From Chthonomonas sp035294505 (lineage in GTDB: Bacteria; Armatimonadota; Chthonomonadetes; Chthonomonadales; Chthonomonadaceae): DNA of 30,444 nt. Location of the stretch: assembly GCF_035294505.1 (NCBI RefSeq), contig NZ_DATGKU010000247.1, forward strand, positions 1-30,444, read 5' to 3'. A model generated the notes under the pieces. The model worked only from the letters and a program-made list of their open reading frames with translations, did no database searches and was not told the origin of the DNA. Shown here piece by piece: positions 1-7,781 of the stretch; positions within the stretch are counted from its first letter, which is position 1, and every line of letters begins with the position of its first letter. Both the position numbers and the translations under genes were made by a program.

Positions 1-150
1 GTTTTCAAATATCTGCACGTGGCCATGCAGCACCGTTCCGGCACCGATGAAGCAGTTCTTACCGATGATGCAGTAAGGCCCGATCTCCACATCGGGTTCT
101 ATTTCGGCCCGGGGGTCAATGATGGCTGTAGGATGCCACCGCTTAGACAC
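1..150 (-). CDS. lpxA: UDP-N-acetylglucosamine acyltransferase LpxA, N-terminal 50 residues (cut by window edge)
   Basis: The first 50 codons read in frame to the window edge. Residues 6-50 show the left-handed beta-helix hexapeptide pattern that opens LpxA: HPTAIIDP, then AEIEPDVEIGPYCIIGKNC. LpxA transfers the 3-hydroxyacyl chain from ACP to the 3-OH of UDP-GlcNAc, the first step of lipid A synthesis, in the cytoplasm. The start is GTG at 150, preceded by AGGAG with 8 bases spacing, and the gene overlaps the end of fabZ by 8 bases. Position and order (lpxD-lpxC-fabZ-lpxA) match the usual lpx cluster. The catalytic histidine lies outside the window, so activity cannot be judged here. An acyltransferase of another hexapeptide family is possible but unlikely given the context. 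Confidence 0.9.
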   Translation of the reverse strand, partial: MSKRWHPTAIIDPRAEIEPDVEIGPYCIIGKNCFIGAGTVLHGHVQIFEN

Positions 151-625
151 TGTTGTTATCTCCTGCCTCCACTGTGACCGGGGTGGATTTATTTTCCACG
201 AGCTTAAAGAGCATTTCACAGCTAGCCACTTCCTGCCCGTCCACGCGGGCAATCATCTGCACTTTGCCCGCATCCCCATGTACTCTTAATAACGTCGCTT
301 CGATGATTAACGTATCACCAGGAACGACGGGGCGTCGAAGTCGGCAGCGGTCAATACCGCCGAGGTAGGGCAGCTTATGGCGATGTTCGGGGGCAAGCAG
401 CATAATGAGACAGGCCACTTGCGCCATCGATTCGAGGATGAGAACCCCGGGCATCACCGCCTTTTCGGGGAAGTGCCCATTAAAGAAGGACTCGTTGATA
501 GTGACGTTCTTTAACCCTACGACTCGTTCACCGGGTTGCCACTCGATGATTTTGTCCACCAAAAGCATAGGGTATCTGTGCGGGAGCAACTGACGTATCG
601 CTTCTATGTCCAGCACATGATTCAT
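143..625 (-). CDS. fabZ: 3-hydroxyacyl-[acyl-carrier-protein] dehydratase FabZ
   Basis: A 160-residue hotdog-fold protein, normal FabZ length. The N-terminal LPHRYPMLLVD motif (14-24), the NGHFP motif with catalytic His51 and the PGVLILESMAQ helix with catalytic Glu65 are all present. FabZ dehydrates 3-hydroxyacyl-ACP in fatty acid elongation, so it competes with LpxA and LpxD for the same substrate; clustering with lpx genes is common. Its ATG overlaps the lpxC stop by 4 bases (ATGA) and its 3' end overlaps the lpxA start by 8, implying translational coupling. The C-terminal dozen or so residues after the hotdog fold are polar and look unstructured. No missing residue or frameshift is visible. 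Confidence 0.96.
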   Translation of the reverse strand: MNHVLDIEAIRQLLPHRYPMLLVDKIIEWQPGERVVGLKNVTINESFFNGHFPEKAVMPGVLILESMAQVACLIMLLAPEHRHKLPYLGGIDRCRLRRPVVPGDTLIIEATLLRVHGDAGKVQMIARVDGQEVASCEMLFKLVENKSTPVTVEAGDNNSV

Positions 626-1488
626 GCAGTTATATCTCCTTCGTAAGGCGCTTGAATGGTTCGATAGATCGCTTGCGCCAATTTTGTGTTGATAGTATGC
701 CCTGGGCGGTGCACCGCTATGTGTGCGTTGAACCGGGCGCCGACAAGGGCGAGATCCCCAATAAGATCGAGCAGTTTATGAGCGACCCACTCATACTCTA
801 CCCGCAAGGGGGAGGAGAAGCAATGGGGTGGGTCAATCAGGAGGGCATTTTCAAGGGTACCCCCCCGAGCAAGCCCCGCTGCCAACAGCGCCTCGACCTC
901 TTTGCGGAAGGCGAAAGTACGAGCCGGGGCCACGCGCTCTTTGTAGAGGGCGACATGCCCGCAACCCAACGGCAGTTCGGCGCTGGCCGTACCCTCCGGC
1001 CAATCCTCCGAAACAAACTCCACGTATAGGCGAAGATTTGGGGCCGGGGAGCACTCGGCCACGCTTTTCCCCATAGTTACCCTCAGCGACGTGTAGAGAT
1101 TAAAGATTGGCGCCGGCTCTGACTGGGGAACAATGCCGGCCTCCATAACGGCCTCTACCCAAGGCTGTGCGCTACCATCGAGGATGGGGAGTTCAGGGCC
1201 TTCGACCTCGATCATGACGTTGTCTACTTCTAATGCGAACAGGGCCGAGAGCAGATGCTCCACCGTGCTGATACGAACTTGGGCGTTACCAAGCGTGGTA
1301 CAGCGTTGGGTATCTACCACGTACTCGGCCGTTGCGGGAACGCTTTGCCCTTTTATCCAAAAGACGCGCCCGAAGTTGGTGGGAGCAGGCCGCAAACGCA
1401 CCGTGGCGGTGGCGCCTGTGTGAATGCCTGTTCCGCGCACAGAGAGGGCATCGGCCAAGGTATGTTGGGAAAGAGTATCAGCTGTCAT
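622..1488 (-). CDS. lpxC: UDP-3-O-acyl-N-acetylglucosamine deacetylase LpxC
   Basis: 288 residues, usual for LpxC. The zinc ligands are visible as His78 in STVEHLLSAL, and His237 and Asp241 in HKLLDLIGD. The catalytic-site His264 sits in HRPGHTINTKLA. Other family marks are DGSAQPW (104-110), RTFAF (190-194) and GGTLENALLID (209-219). LpxC performs the committed, usually most regulated, step of lipid A synthesis: zinc-dependent deacetylation of UDP-3-O-acyl-GlcNAc in the cytoplasm. The gene overlaps the end of lpxD by 11 bases and fabZ by 4. It is a stand-alone LpxC; in some phyla it is fused to FabZ, which is not so here. Confidence 0.97.
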   Translation of the reverse strand: MTADTLSQHTLADALSVRGTGIHTGATATVRLRPAPTNFGRVFWIKGQSVPATAEYVVDTQRCTTLGNAQVRISTVEHLLSALFALEVDNVMIEVEGPELPILDGSAQPWVEAVMEAGIVPQSEPAPIFNLYTSLRVTMGKSVAECSPAPNLRLYVEFVSEDWPEGTASAELPLGCGHVALYKERVAPARTFAFRKEVEALLAAGLARGGTLENALLIDPPHCFSSPLRVEYEWVAHKLLDLIGDLALVGARFNAHIAVHRPGHTINTKLAQAIYRTIQAPYEGDITA

Positions 1489-2536
1489 TCAATTTCGCTT
1501 CTAGCTCGGCGATTTTTTGTTCTAGACTGCGCAGGCGCTTTAAGGTGTTGGGCAGCTCGGCGATGGCGGCGTACTCGCGCATTTTGGTCCAATGAGAACG
1601 CGCCGGATAGCCCGACACGGTCTCCCCTTCGGCCACATCTCCGATGACGCCGGCCTGCGCACCCACTCGAGCTTTCGAGCCAATGGTAAGGTGGTCGGCA
1701 ATGCCGGCCTGCCCTGCCAGAATAACGCCGTCGCCTATCTTTACACTGCCGGCAATGCCCACTTGGGCTACGATAAGGCAGGAACGCCCTATCTGAACAT
1801 TATGCCCTACATGCACAAGATTGTCAATTTTTGTGCCGTCCCCAATGCGTGTAGCCGTTGTTCGCGCCCGATCGATGCAGGTGTTCGCTCCGATCTCCAC
1901 GTCGTTGCCCACCTCCACGATGCCCAGGTGGGGCATTTTACTGAGGCCTGTTGGTGTAGGCACATAGCCAAAGCCGTCGGAGCCGAGCACGCAACCGGCA
2001 TGCAGAATGCAGCGGTGCCCTATTTTAACATTGGGATAGAGCACCACATTGGGGTAGATAAGACAGTCGTCACCGATGAAGCAGTCGGCCCCTATTTTAA
2101 CTCCGGCCCCAATGCGCACTCTCTCTCCGATGTGCGTTCGTGGCCCAATTGTGGTATAGGGTCCGATGGACACCTCTTTCCCAAGAACCACTCCTTCGCC
2201 GAGAATGGCCGTGGGATGGATGCCGGTTTCAAACGGCGGGGGGGTAGCAAAGGATTCGAGAATTTTGAGAAATCCCAACCGTGGATTTTCGACCAGAATA
2301 AGGGGCTTGGAATCGGCAATCTGTGCCGCCAGTGCAGGGGTTGTGAGAACGGCCGTGGCCGGAGAGCGAAGGGCCTTGCGAAGAAAGGTGGCATTTTCGG
2401 CGAAGACCAGGTCCCCAGGTTCGGCATCTTCAATGTCGGCAACGCCGGTAATGAAAACATCCTCCGGCGCGTTTTGCAGAGAGCCGTTCAGCAGCTCGGC
2501 AATTTGTCGCAGTGAAAGCGATAGAACACAGCTCAT
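1478..2536 (-). CDS. lpxD: UDP-3-O-acylglucosamine N-acyltransferase LpxD
   Basis: 352 residues, normal LpxD length. Residues 1-100 form the uridine-binding N-terminal domain. Residues 105-320 are continuous hexapeptide repeats of a left-handed beta helix, with the family-typical HAGCVLGSDGFGY insertion loop (179-191). His245 in VHVGHN corresponds to the catalytic histidine of the E. coli enzyme (recalled as His239). The C-terminus (about 328-350) is a short leucine-rich helix, as expected for the trimer's C-terminal helices. It adds the second acyl chain to the UDP-glucosamine intermediate made by LpxC. The ATG overlaps the stop of the upstream coiled-coil gene by 4 bases. Confidence 0.97.
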   Translation of the reverse strand: MSCVLSLSLRQIAELLNGSLQNAPEDVFITGVADIEDAEPGDLVFAENATFLRKALRSPATAVLTTPALAAQIADSKPLILVENPRLGFLKILESFATPPPFETGIHPTAILGEGVVLGKEVSIGPYTTIGPRTHIGERVRIGAGVKIGADCFIGDDCLIYPNVVLYPNVKIGHRCILHAGCVLGSDGFGYVPTPTGLSKMPHLGIVEVGNDVEIGANTCIDRARTTATRIGDGTKIDNLVHVGHNVQIGRSCLIVAQVGIAGSVKIGDGVILAGQAGIADHLTIGSKARVGAQAGVIGDVAEGETVSGYPARSHWTKMREYAAIAELPNTLKRLRSLEQKIAELEAKLNDS

Positions 2537-3648
2537 GGTAGGCTACGCCCTCTTTCCTGTTGGAGTTGCGTTTTTACAAAGTCGGTAGCATCGAAGGCGC
2601 CGGGTGTGCCTTGTGGCACAAGGTGCCAACCCCGCTGTTGCAAAATGGCGCGCACCTCTTGGCGGAGCGCTTGGAGACGAATTTGAGCAAACTCAGCCCC
2701 CATCTGAGAGGCCTGCATGGCGGCATTGGCCGTTGCCTTTTGGACGGCTTGCTGTGCCGTTGGAAGGGCTGTGCGAGATGGTGAGGGCAGCATCACCGGC
2801 AGCGAGACGCTTGGTGGGGGGATGGACGGAATGGGGGGAAGTGCGAGGTTGACCTCTTGAAGGAGGGCCTGTTGATTTTCTGCCGCCTGAGCAGCCTGAC
2901 GCGCTATTTCTGCATCTTGCTGTTTACGATAGGCTTGCAGACGGTTTTGCAGATCGGCCTCGATCTGTTGACGTGTTTGGGAAATAGCTTGGGCGATCTG
3001 TTGATCGGCTTGTGCGAAAAGCTGTTTACGAGCCGATTCGACTTGGGCGAGCTGTTGGGCAATAAGGCGTTGTTGTGAGAGGGCATCGAGGTGGGCTTGA
3101 CTATTTGCAAAGACGCCGGAGGTAGCCCGCACCTGGGTTTGCGCGGCTATTTCGCGAAACTGAAGAAGCGTCTCCTGTCGGTTCAGTTGGGCGAGTTGGC
3201 TTTGCAGCGAGTTCATGACCTGGGCGCGAATGCTATCGGAGGCCTTCTGGAGCTGCTGTTGGGCTGCGGTTTGTTGTTCCTTCTTATAGCGGTCGAAGTC
3301 GAGCTGTGCGGCATCTTGAAGGGACTCGGTAAAGCGCTGCAGATAGCGCGCAGCATCGGCGTTAAGCTGCTGGCGCCGCGCGGCCGCCAGCGTGGCGCCT
3401 ATAGGAGGGGGGAAGACGAAGGGGGGGGGAGGGGCAGAAAAGGCCATCGGTGCAACGGCAGGCGTTGCTGTAGCCGAGGAGGTTGCGGGTAATGCGGTTG
3501 CAAAAAGCGGGAGGCTATAAGGGAGAAGGGCTTGCATCCTCACGAAACAGAGTTTCGCAGAGGGGGGTTTTGGAGCGCAGCCTTCTCCCAAAAAGCAAAG
3601 AAACAAGCAAGCTGTAGCGAGAGCCAGCTTCTTTTTAGTACAAACCAC
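2533..3648 (-). CDS. Exported Gln/Ala-rich coiled-coil protein, unknown function, in the lpx operon
   Basis: 371 residues that I cannot assign to a named family. Residues 4-24 form a signal peptide (KKK then a hydrophobic stretch) ending at Cys24. The lipobox is imperfect (Gly at -3, with Leu20 at -4), so either a lipoprotein or an ordinary secreted protein is possible. Residues 55-85 are Ala/Pro-rich. Residues about 90-270 are a long coiled coil very rich in Gln and Ala, loosely Skp-like in composition. A Pro-rich hinge (272-300) and a second helical part with a RGWHLVP motif follow. The GTG start is the only candidate because an in-frame TAG precedes it directly; GGAGG lies 12 bases upstream. 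It lies 43 bases after skp and overlaps lpxD by 4 bases, so a periplasmic role in outer-membrane assembly is a contextual inference. Confidence 0.8.
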   Translation of the reverse strand: MVCTKKKLALATACLFLCFLGEGCAPKPPSAKLCFVRMQALLPYSLPLFATALPATSSATATPAVAPMAFSAPPPPFVFPPPIGATLAAARRQQLNADAARYLQRFTESLQDAAQLDFDRYKKEQQTAAQQQLQKASDSIRAQVMNSLQSQLAQLNRQETLLQFREIAAQTQVRATSGVFANSQAHLDALSQQRLIAQQLAQVESARKQLFAQADQQIAQAISQTRQQIEADLQNRLQAYRKQQDAEIARQAAQAAENQQALLQEVNLALPPIPSIPPPSVSLPVMLPSPSRTALPTAQQAVQKATANAAMQASQMGAEFAQIRLQALRQEVRAILQQRGWHLVPQGTPGAFDATDFVKTQLQQERGRSLP

Positions 3649-3691
3649 CTACAGCAACACCTCCACGTCGCCCATTGTGTGAGAAGAGGCG

Positions 3692-4363
3692 TTACTTATT
3701 CAGAATTTTCAGCACGTCGTCGGTGCAGTCGGCCTGTGCGTAGGGCGCCACGGAGTTATCGAGCACGAGCGCATAGCCCTTATCTTTGGCGACGGTCGCG
3801 ATGGCATCGCGAATGTTCTTGGTAAGTTGAGCCATAGCGGCATCGAGCTTATTCTGCATATCCTGCTGGAACTGCTGCTTCAGCAGGTTAATTCGCGCTT
3901 CGGTTGCCTTTTCAAGGTTAAGATAGTTATCGAGCGTCTGTTTATCTTGGGGGCTTAAATTTTGGGATTGCGATAGGCGCTGGTAGTCGTCGTTGGCCTT
4001 TTTGCTCTGATCCAGAAGCTGTTGTTCCTGCTGCTTTTCGGCGGGGGTAAGCCCTGCCGGCGTATTGGCTTTTTGCAGGAGCGTAGCTAGGGTTTTTTGG
4101 TCTTGTTCGGAGAGAAAGGGGTTGTCCGTCATCACCTGCAGCAGCTGTTGTTGCTGGTTTGTTTCTGCCTGCATCTGGTCACGGTACTGCTGTACCAACT
4201 TATACTCCGTTTGGATGCGGTTCATATCCACAGAGGCGAAGCGTATGTCGACGGGGGCGCTTTTGGCATCGGCGAAGGCATGGGAAAGGGAGGCCACGAT
4301 ACCCCAGACAATCGCGGCCAGCACAATCCAGTACAACATGGGTCGGCTATCATTTGATCGCAT
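3692..4363 (-). CDS. skp: OmpH/Skp-family periplasmic chaperone
   Basis: 223 residues. A membrane segment or signal sequence covers about 10-31. It is followed by the family's opening beta strand (FASVDMNRI, 42-50), a long Gln-rich helical hairpin (about 55-180) and the closing KGYALVLDNS strand near residue 200. This strand-helical tentacle-strand plan is that of Skp/OmpH, which holds unfolded outer-membrane proteins in the periplasm. It is longer than E. coli Skp (about 160 aa), with an enlarged hairpin. The ATG has GAGGAG 9 bases upstream. It lies directly downstream of bamA and upstream of the lpx genes, the conserved bamA-skp-lpxD order with one extra gene inserted. Confidence 0.9.
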   Translation of the reverse strand: MRSNDSRPMLYWIVLAAIVWGIVASLSHAFADAKSAPVDIRFASVDMNRIQTEYKLVQQYRDQMQAETNQQQQLLQVMTDNPFLSEQDQKTLATLLQKANTPAGLTPAEKQQEQQLLDQSKKANDDYQRLSQSQNLSPQDKQTLDNYLNLEKATEARINLLKQQFQQDMQNKLDAAMAQLTKNIRDAIATVAKDKGYALVLDNSVAPYAQADCTDDVLKILNK

Positions 4364-4471
4364 AGTGTTTTCTCCTCATCAGAAAGGATGGATTTTTCTG
4401 TTAAAACACGTTCATACGTGCAACAGATGTTCTTTCTTGCTTCAAATTCCAGGTAAGTAGGAATATCTTAC

Positions 4472-4477
4472 ATTATA
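4472..4477 (-). promoter_or_regulatory. Possible -10 element for the skp-lpx transcription unit
   Basis: On the minus strand a perfect TATAAT lies about 110 bases before the skp start, inside the 203-base gap that separates bamA from skp. No good -35 hexamer sits at 17 bases, and a GAACCTT sequence farther upstream does not fit a standard spacing. Either a weak sigma-70 promoter or chance AT-richness is possible. The otherwise gene-free gap (4364-4566) also has a short CACGT/ACGTG inverted repeat at 4407-4420 but no coding sequence I can support. Confidence 0.35.
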
Positions 4478-4566
4478 ACTGAAATCGGAAGGTTCTTCGT
4501 ACTCGTTGGTTTTTAGTGCATCAATTACTATTACGGAATCGCCGGCGCTATGCTCCCCTGTTTGGT

Positions 4567-6501
4567 TTAGAAGGTAGAACCGAAGCTGAAGTGGATGCGG
4601 CCGCCCTCACTTCCTATGCCGTAGTCGAGACGGATAAGCCCCAACGGGGTGACAATACGCAGCCCCGGTCCTACTCCGATGTAGGGATGGAAACCCCGCT
4701 GTGAAAAACCGTTGATATTTACGTTACTGTAGGGGCCGCCCCAGGCATCGCCGATATCCACAAAGAGAACGCCGGTGAACTTCGGAGCGAGAGGCTGCCG
4801 CAGTTCGATGGAGGTAAGGAACTCGTACTTGCCCCAAAACCGGTCGTCACGATAACCGCGAAGGGTATCGGCTCCCCCCATGAAGAACTGCTCGAAGAAG
4901 GGGAGCGTGCCGGTAGAGGCTCCAACGAGTGCGCGCAGAGCCAGCACGGTTTCCGGTTTGGTGGGGTCGTTGAGCGGTCGTTGGCCGCTAAGGCTAAAGT
5001 ATTGGCGTGCCTCGAAGCTGGTGCGAAGGAAGTTGACGCTGCCGGTAATGGTGCCGGTAACGGGGATGCCGTAGATGGTGCGCGGTGTGCTGATGTTGGC
5101 ATGGCCGATCTCGACCCCTATCTGTTGCACACCGCCTTTAGAGGGGTCGAGATAGAGGTCACGTGTATCGTGGCTAATGAAGCCGGTGACGGACACGATG
5201 GGGCCGTTTTGGATGATGTTCAAGTCTTGCGGGGGTAAGTTAAGCAGGTCGGTGGTTACGTTTTCCGCACGAAGCGATAGGGAGGCGCTGTAGAAACGCC
5301 CGAAGGGGCGGGTAGCGGTAACGATGCCTCCGGCGCGTTGTTCGGTGTAGTAGTTGTTTGTGATGGAAGCCGTCGTGCCTGGAATGGGTGCAATGGGGCT
5401 TGCAGCGCTTAGGGAGCTGGAGAACCGATAGACCGTTTTGTCGTAAAGCTGCACGTCGAGGTTGGTGTTGCGCCCACCGAGGTAGGGTTCATCGAAGTCA
5501 AGCTCAACGCTAGTACGGTTGGCGATTCCCCCCACCTCCCCTCGCACAGCAAGGTGTTCGCCTAGCCCACGAAAGTTATTATCGGATAGTTCAATAGCTC
5601 CAATAAAGCGCTCCGTGTCGCTGTATCCTGCCTCGACATGGATTTCTCCGGAGCGCTTTTCCGTGAAATTGAGGGTGATGGCGATCTGCCCGGTTCCCAC
5701 CACGGTAACGGAGGGCCGCACGTCGTCGAAAAGCCCGGTGTTGAGGAGGGCTACACGGTCTTGGGCCAGCGTATCCGTATTAAAGTAACTGCCGACGCGC
5801 GTTTTGATGACGTGCATAATATAGGACTTGCGCGTTTTGTGCAGCCCAACAAAATCGAGGCTGGCCACTTTGGCGACGATAATGTTGATGTGAAGCACGC
5901 CCGAGGCATCAATCGGCACATCTTGACTAAACGAGGCGATGTAGTGCTGCTTTTGGTAGAGGTCTATAATGGCATTAGCATCGTTAAGAAACTGTTTGCT
6001 GTTAAATACGTTGCCGGGCTTCAGGCCCTGCAGTTGGGCCTCCACAACTTCCGGTTTGATGGGGCCGGTTCCGGTGATGCTGATGTTGGTGATCATGGGG
6101 TTTTCGTCCACCGAGATGATCACCTTACAGGTGCCGTTAGGGGGGGTTGGCTCTTCGGCGTAGACGTTCACGCCGTTGCGTGGGTCGGGGTCGAGAACAC
6201 CAAAGTAGCCGGTATCTAGCAGGTTCTGTTCCATCTGGGCTTGGAGCTGTGGGGTAAAGAGGTCGCCCACCTTAGCACCACTCGCGCCGATAATGAAAAC
6301 GCTATTAAGGTTATGGTTTCCGCGCACCTCGATATCGGAGATGCGGGGGGCTTGTTGGGCAGCGGGTGGCGGAGCCGTTGACGAATCGGGGGTTTGAGCA
6401 AGCGGAGCACTTTTCACCTGAGGCGATGCCAAAATCAGCATCATGCTGAGAAGAAGCAATACAAGAGAAGCAGATTGTTTCCCGATAGGCCGAAGGCTCA
6501 T
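4567..6501 (-). CDS. bamA: Outer membrane protein assembly factor BamA (Omp85 family)
   Basis: BamA inserts beta-barrel proteins into the outer membrane. From the ATG at 6501 the protein has 644 residues. It has a clean signal peptide (12-31), a Pro-rich linker, three POTRA-like domains (roughly 53-131, 135-211 and 212-282) and a 16-strand-type barrel from about 285. The conserved loop-6 motif appears as LRGYRDDRF near residue 548, and the chain ends FSFGSTF with the C-terminal Phe typical of barrel proteins. E. coli BamA has five POTRAs and about 810 residues; three is common outside Proteobacteria. A GTG at 6528 would add nine residues but lacks a ribosome site, whereas AAAGGAG stands 14 bases before the ATG. 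TamA or another Omp85 member is the alternative; the skp/lpx context favours BamA. Confidence 0.93.
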   Translation of the reverse strand: MSLRPIGKQSASLVLLLLSMMLILASPQVKSAPLAQTPDSSTAPPPAAQQAPRISDIEVRGNHNLNSVFIIGASGAKVGDLFTPQLQAQMEQNLLDTGYFGVLDPDPRNGVNVYAEEPTPPNGTCKVIISVDENPMITNISITGTGPIKPEVVEAQLQGLKPGNVFNSKQFLNDANAIIDLYQKQHYIASFSQDVPIDASGVLHINIIVAKVASLDFVGLHKTRKSYIMHVIKTRVGSYFNTDTLAQDRVALLNTGLFDDVRPSVTVVGTGQIAITLNFTEKRSGEIHVEAGYSDTERFIGAIELSDNNFRGLGEHLAVRGEVGGIANRTSVELDFDEPYLGGRNTNLDVQLYDKTVYRFSSSLSAASPIAPIPGTTASITNNYYTEQRAGGIVTATRPFGRFYSASLSLRAENVTTDLLNLPPQDLNIIQNGPIVSVTGFISHDTRDLYLDPSKGGVQQIGVEIGHANISTPRTIYGIPVTGTITGSVNFLRTSFEARQYFSLSGQRPLNDPTKPETVLALRALVGASTGTLPFFEQFFMGGADTLRGYRDDRFWGKYEFLTSIELRQPLAPKFTGVLFVDIGDAWGGPYSNVNINGFSQRGFHPYIGVGPGLRIVTPLGLIRLDYGIGSEGGRIHFSFGSTF

Positions 6502-6603
6502 TTTGCTGTAGGACACTCCTTTGTGCACGCGCTAAGAGGCGCGTACGAGTAAGAGAATTAATAAGTCGCAACAGAGTTTACCCTGTTTGGGCCTCAAATT
6601 AGA

Positions 6604-7296
6604 CTATGACCGGTAGTATGGCTCTAACTTACGCCGCAGCATGGCGCGCGCCCGTGAGAGTCGGGTTTTCACGTTTTCGAGGCTGAGGCCGGTGGCCTCT
6701 ACAATTTCGTTGTAAGAGAGCTGTTGAAATTCACGCAGAATAATGACCTCTCGATACTCAATGGGCAAGGAGTCGATGGCCGCAAGGATTTTCTGATGCA
6801 GCTCTTTTTGTTCGAGCACTTGCTGCGGGGAATGAGTCCAATCCGCAATATCGCGTGTGGTGCGGGTGTCGTCGTCGGGATCGCTCATCTGTTCAAGTGA
6901 CTCGATTCGGATATGGCGTTGGCGTTCGCGGCGTCGCAGGCGATTGATGCAGAGGTTACGTGCTATCTGATACAGCCAGGTGAACACCTTTGAGTCGCCA
7001 CGGAAGTTAGCATAGTGTTTATAGGCGCTGATGAAGGTCTCTTGCGTGACATCGGCGGCCTCTTCGTAGTCTCCCAAGAAGCGGTAGACAACATTAAATA
7101 TCCGCTTTTCGTATCGGGCGACAAGCTCGTCAAATTCGAGGCGACTTTCCGCCTCGTCCGATGAATGGGCGTTCATGCTGACCACAGAGTCTCCGGCCGA
7201 TGTGCTTGCGGCAGCGGCCTCAGAGGGCGACAACGTACACCCTCCATTTTCGACGTTGGCTGCAGAAGAACCTCTTAGGCAGGCCTGATAGAACAT
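6604..7296 (-). CDS. ECF-type RNA polymerase sigma factor (sigma-E/sigma-W like)
   Basis: 230 residues. Region 2 spans about 54-125 (FDELVARYEKRIFNVVYRFL, then DVTQETFISAYK and FTWLYQIARNLCINRLRRR). Region 4 spans about 165-228 (LPIEYREVIILREFQQLSY followed by the helix-turn-helix and VKTRLSRAR). There is no region 3, as in all ECF factors. The first 40 residues are a low-complexity Ser/Ala extension; a start at Met41 (7176) is possible, but ATG 7296 has a TAGG-type site 6 bases upstream. It lies 102 bases before the bamA ATG on the same strand and probably helps transcribe or regulate the envelope block. No anti-sigma factor gene lies beside it, which is unusual for this class. Confidence 0.92.
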   Translation of the reverse strand: MFYQACLRGSSAANVENGGCTLSPSEAAAASTSAGDSVVSMNAHSSDEAESRLEFDELVARYEKRIFNVVYRFLGDYEEAADVTQETFISAYKHYANFRGDSKVFTWLYQIARNLCINRLRRRERQRHIRIESLEQMSDPDDDTRTTRDIADWTHSPQQVLEQKELHQKILAAIDSLPIEYREVIILREFQQLSYNEIVEATGLSLENVKTRLSRARAMLRRKLEPYYRS

Positions 7297-7781
7297 GGTA
7301 ACCTATCTCTGAAGGTGTAGAGAAGAGCGACGGACACCTGCTCGATGTTTGCGTTTGACCGACGTATCACGACTTTCTTTGAAGTAGGACGTTAAGAAAC
7401 GCGCAATGTTACAGATAAACCTGTGGGGGCAGGCCTTATGCCGGTTCACAAAGTGTAGATTCAACAGGTCTTTCGGTTCCTCCTGCCGAATGGGGGTAGG
7501 CTCCTCGTTAAGAATTTGCAACTATTTCGTTCGCGAGGGTTCACAGAACTGTCCTTCTGCCGATCTCCATGCCAAGCACCTGGTGCCGGCGGCAGTTTGT
7601 GAACTCCACGGATGGACGGAAAACTATCCCGACCCAACCAACGGCTGTTTGTTTGTGTCGCGTCAATCGGAGTATGGGCATTAGCTAGGTGAAATCACAG
7701 AGGAGCTTGCTGACCGGCTTGTAAACGCGGTAGGGGCTGTTTCTAGAGAACGGATAGGGGGAACGGAGATCACAGAAAGCT
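7297..7781. other. 485-base gap between tamB and the sigma factor gene; no supported gene
   Basis: Short open frames occur on both strands here (7303-7521 minus, 7406-7684 plus), but neither has a recognisable domain, plausible composition or ribosome site. The stretch does contain three copies of the heptamer GTTCACA (two direct, one inverted) and a possible hairpin, listed separately. It probably holds the promoter and 5' leader of the sigma factor gene and the 3' end of the tamB transcript. I could not identify a convincing -35/-10 pair or terminator. Confidence 0.6.
7539..7604. repeat. Imperfect inverted repeat upstream of the sigma factor gene
   Basis: Arms at 7539-7551 (GTTCACAGAACTG) and 7593-7604 (CAGTTTGTGAAC) are complementary over 12 pairs with one bulged base. 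The 41-base interior contains a small GCAC/GTGC hairpin. A further GTTCACA lies at 7444-7450. It could be an RNA leader structure for the sigma factor mRNA or a pair of protein-binding half-sites. The function is not known. Confidence 0.4.

Noticed and set aside
1592..2515. 307-codon plus-strand frame opposite lpxD
   Set aside because: Antisense shadow of the hexapeptide-repeat gene; periodic codons keep the opposite frame open.
7303..7521. 72-codon minus-strand frame before the sigma factor gene
   Set aside because: Composition is unlike a folded protein, no ribosome site, and it overlaps the likely regulatory leader of the sigma factor gene.
7406..7684. 92-codon plus-strand frame in the same gap
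   Set aside because: No recognisable motif or ribosome site, opposite to all neighbours; Cys-rich look comes from chance frame composition.
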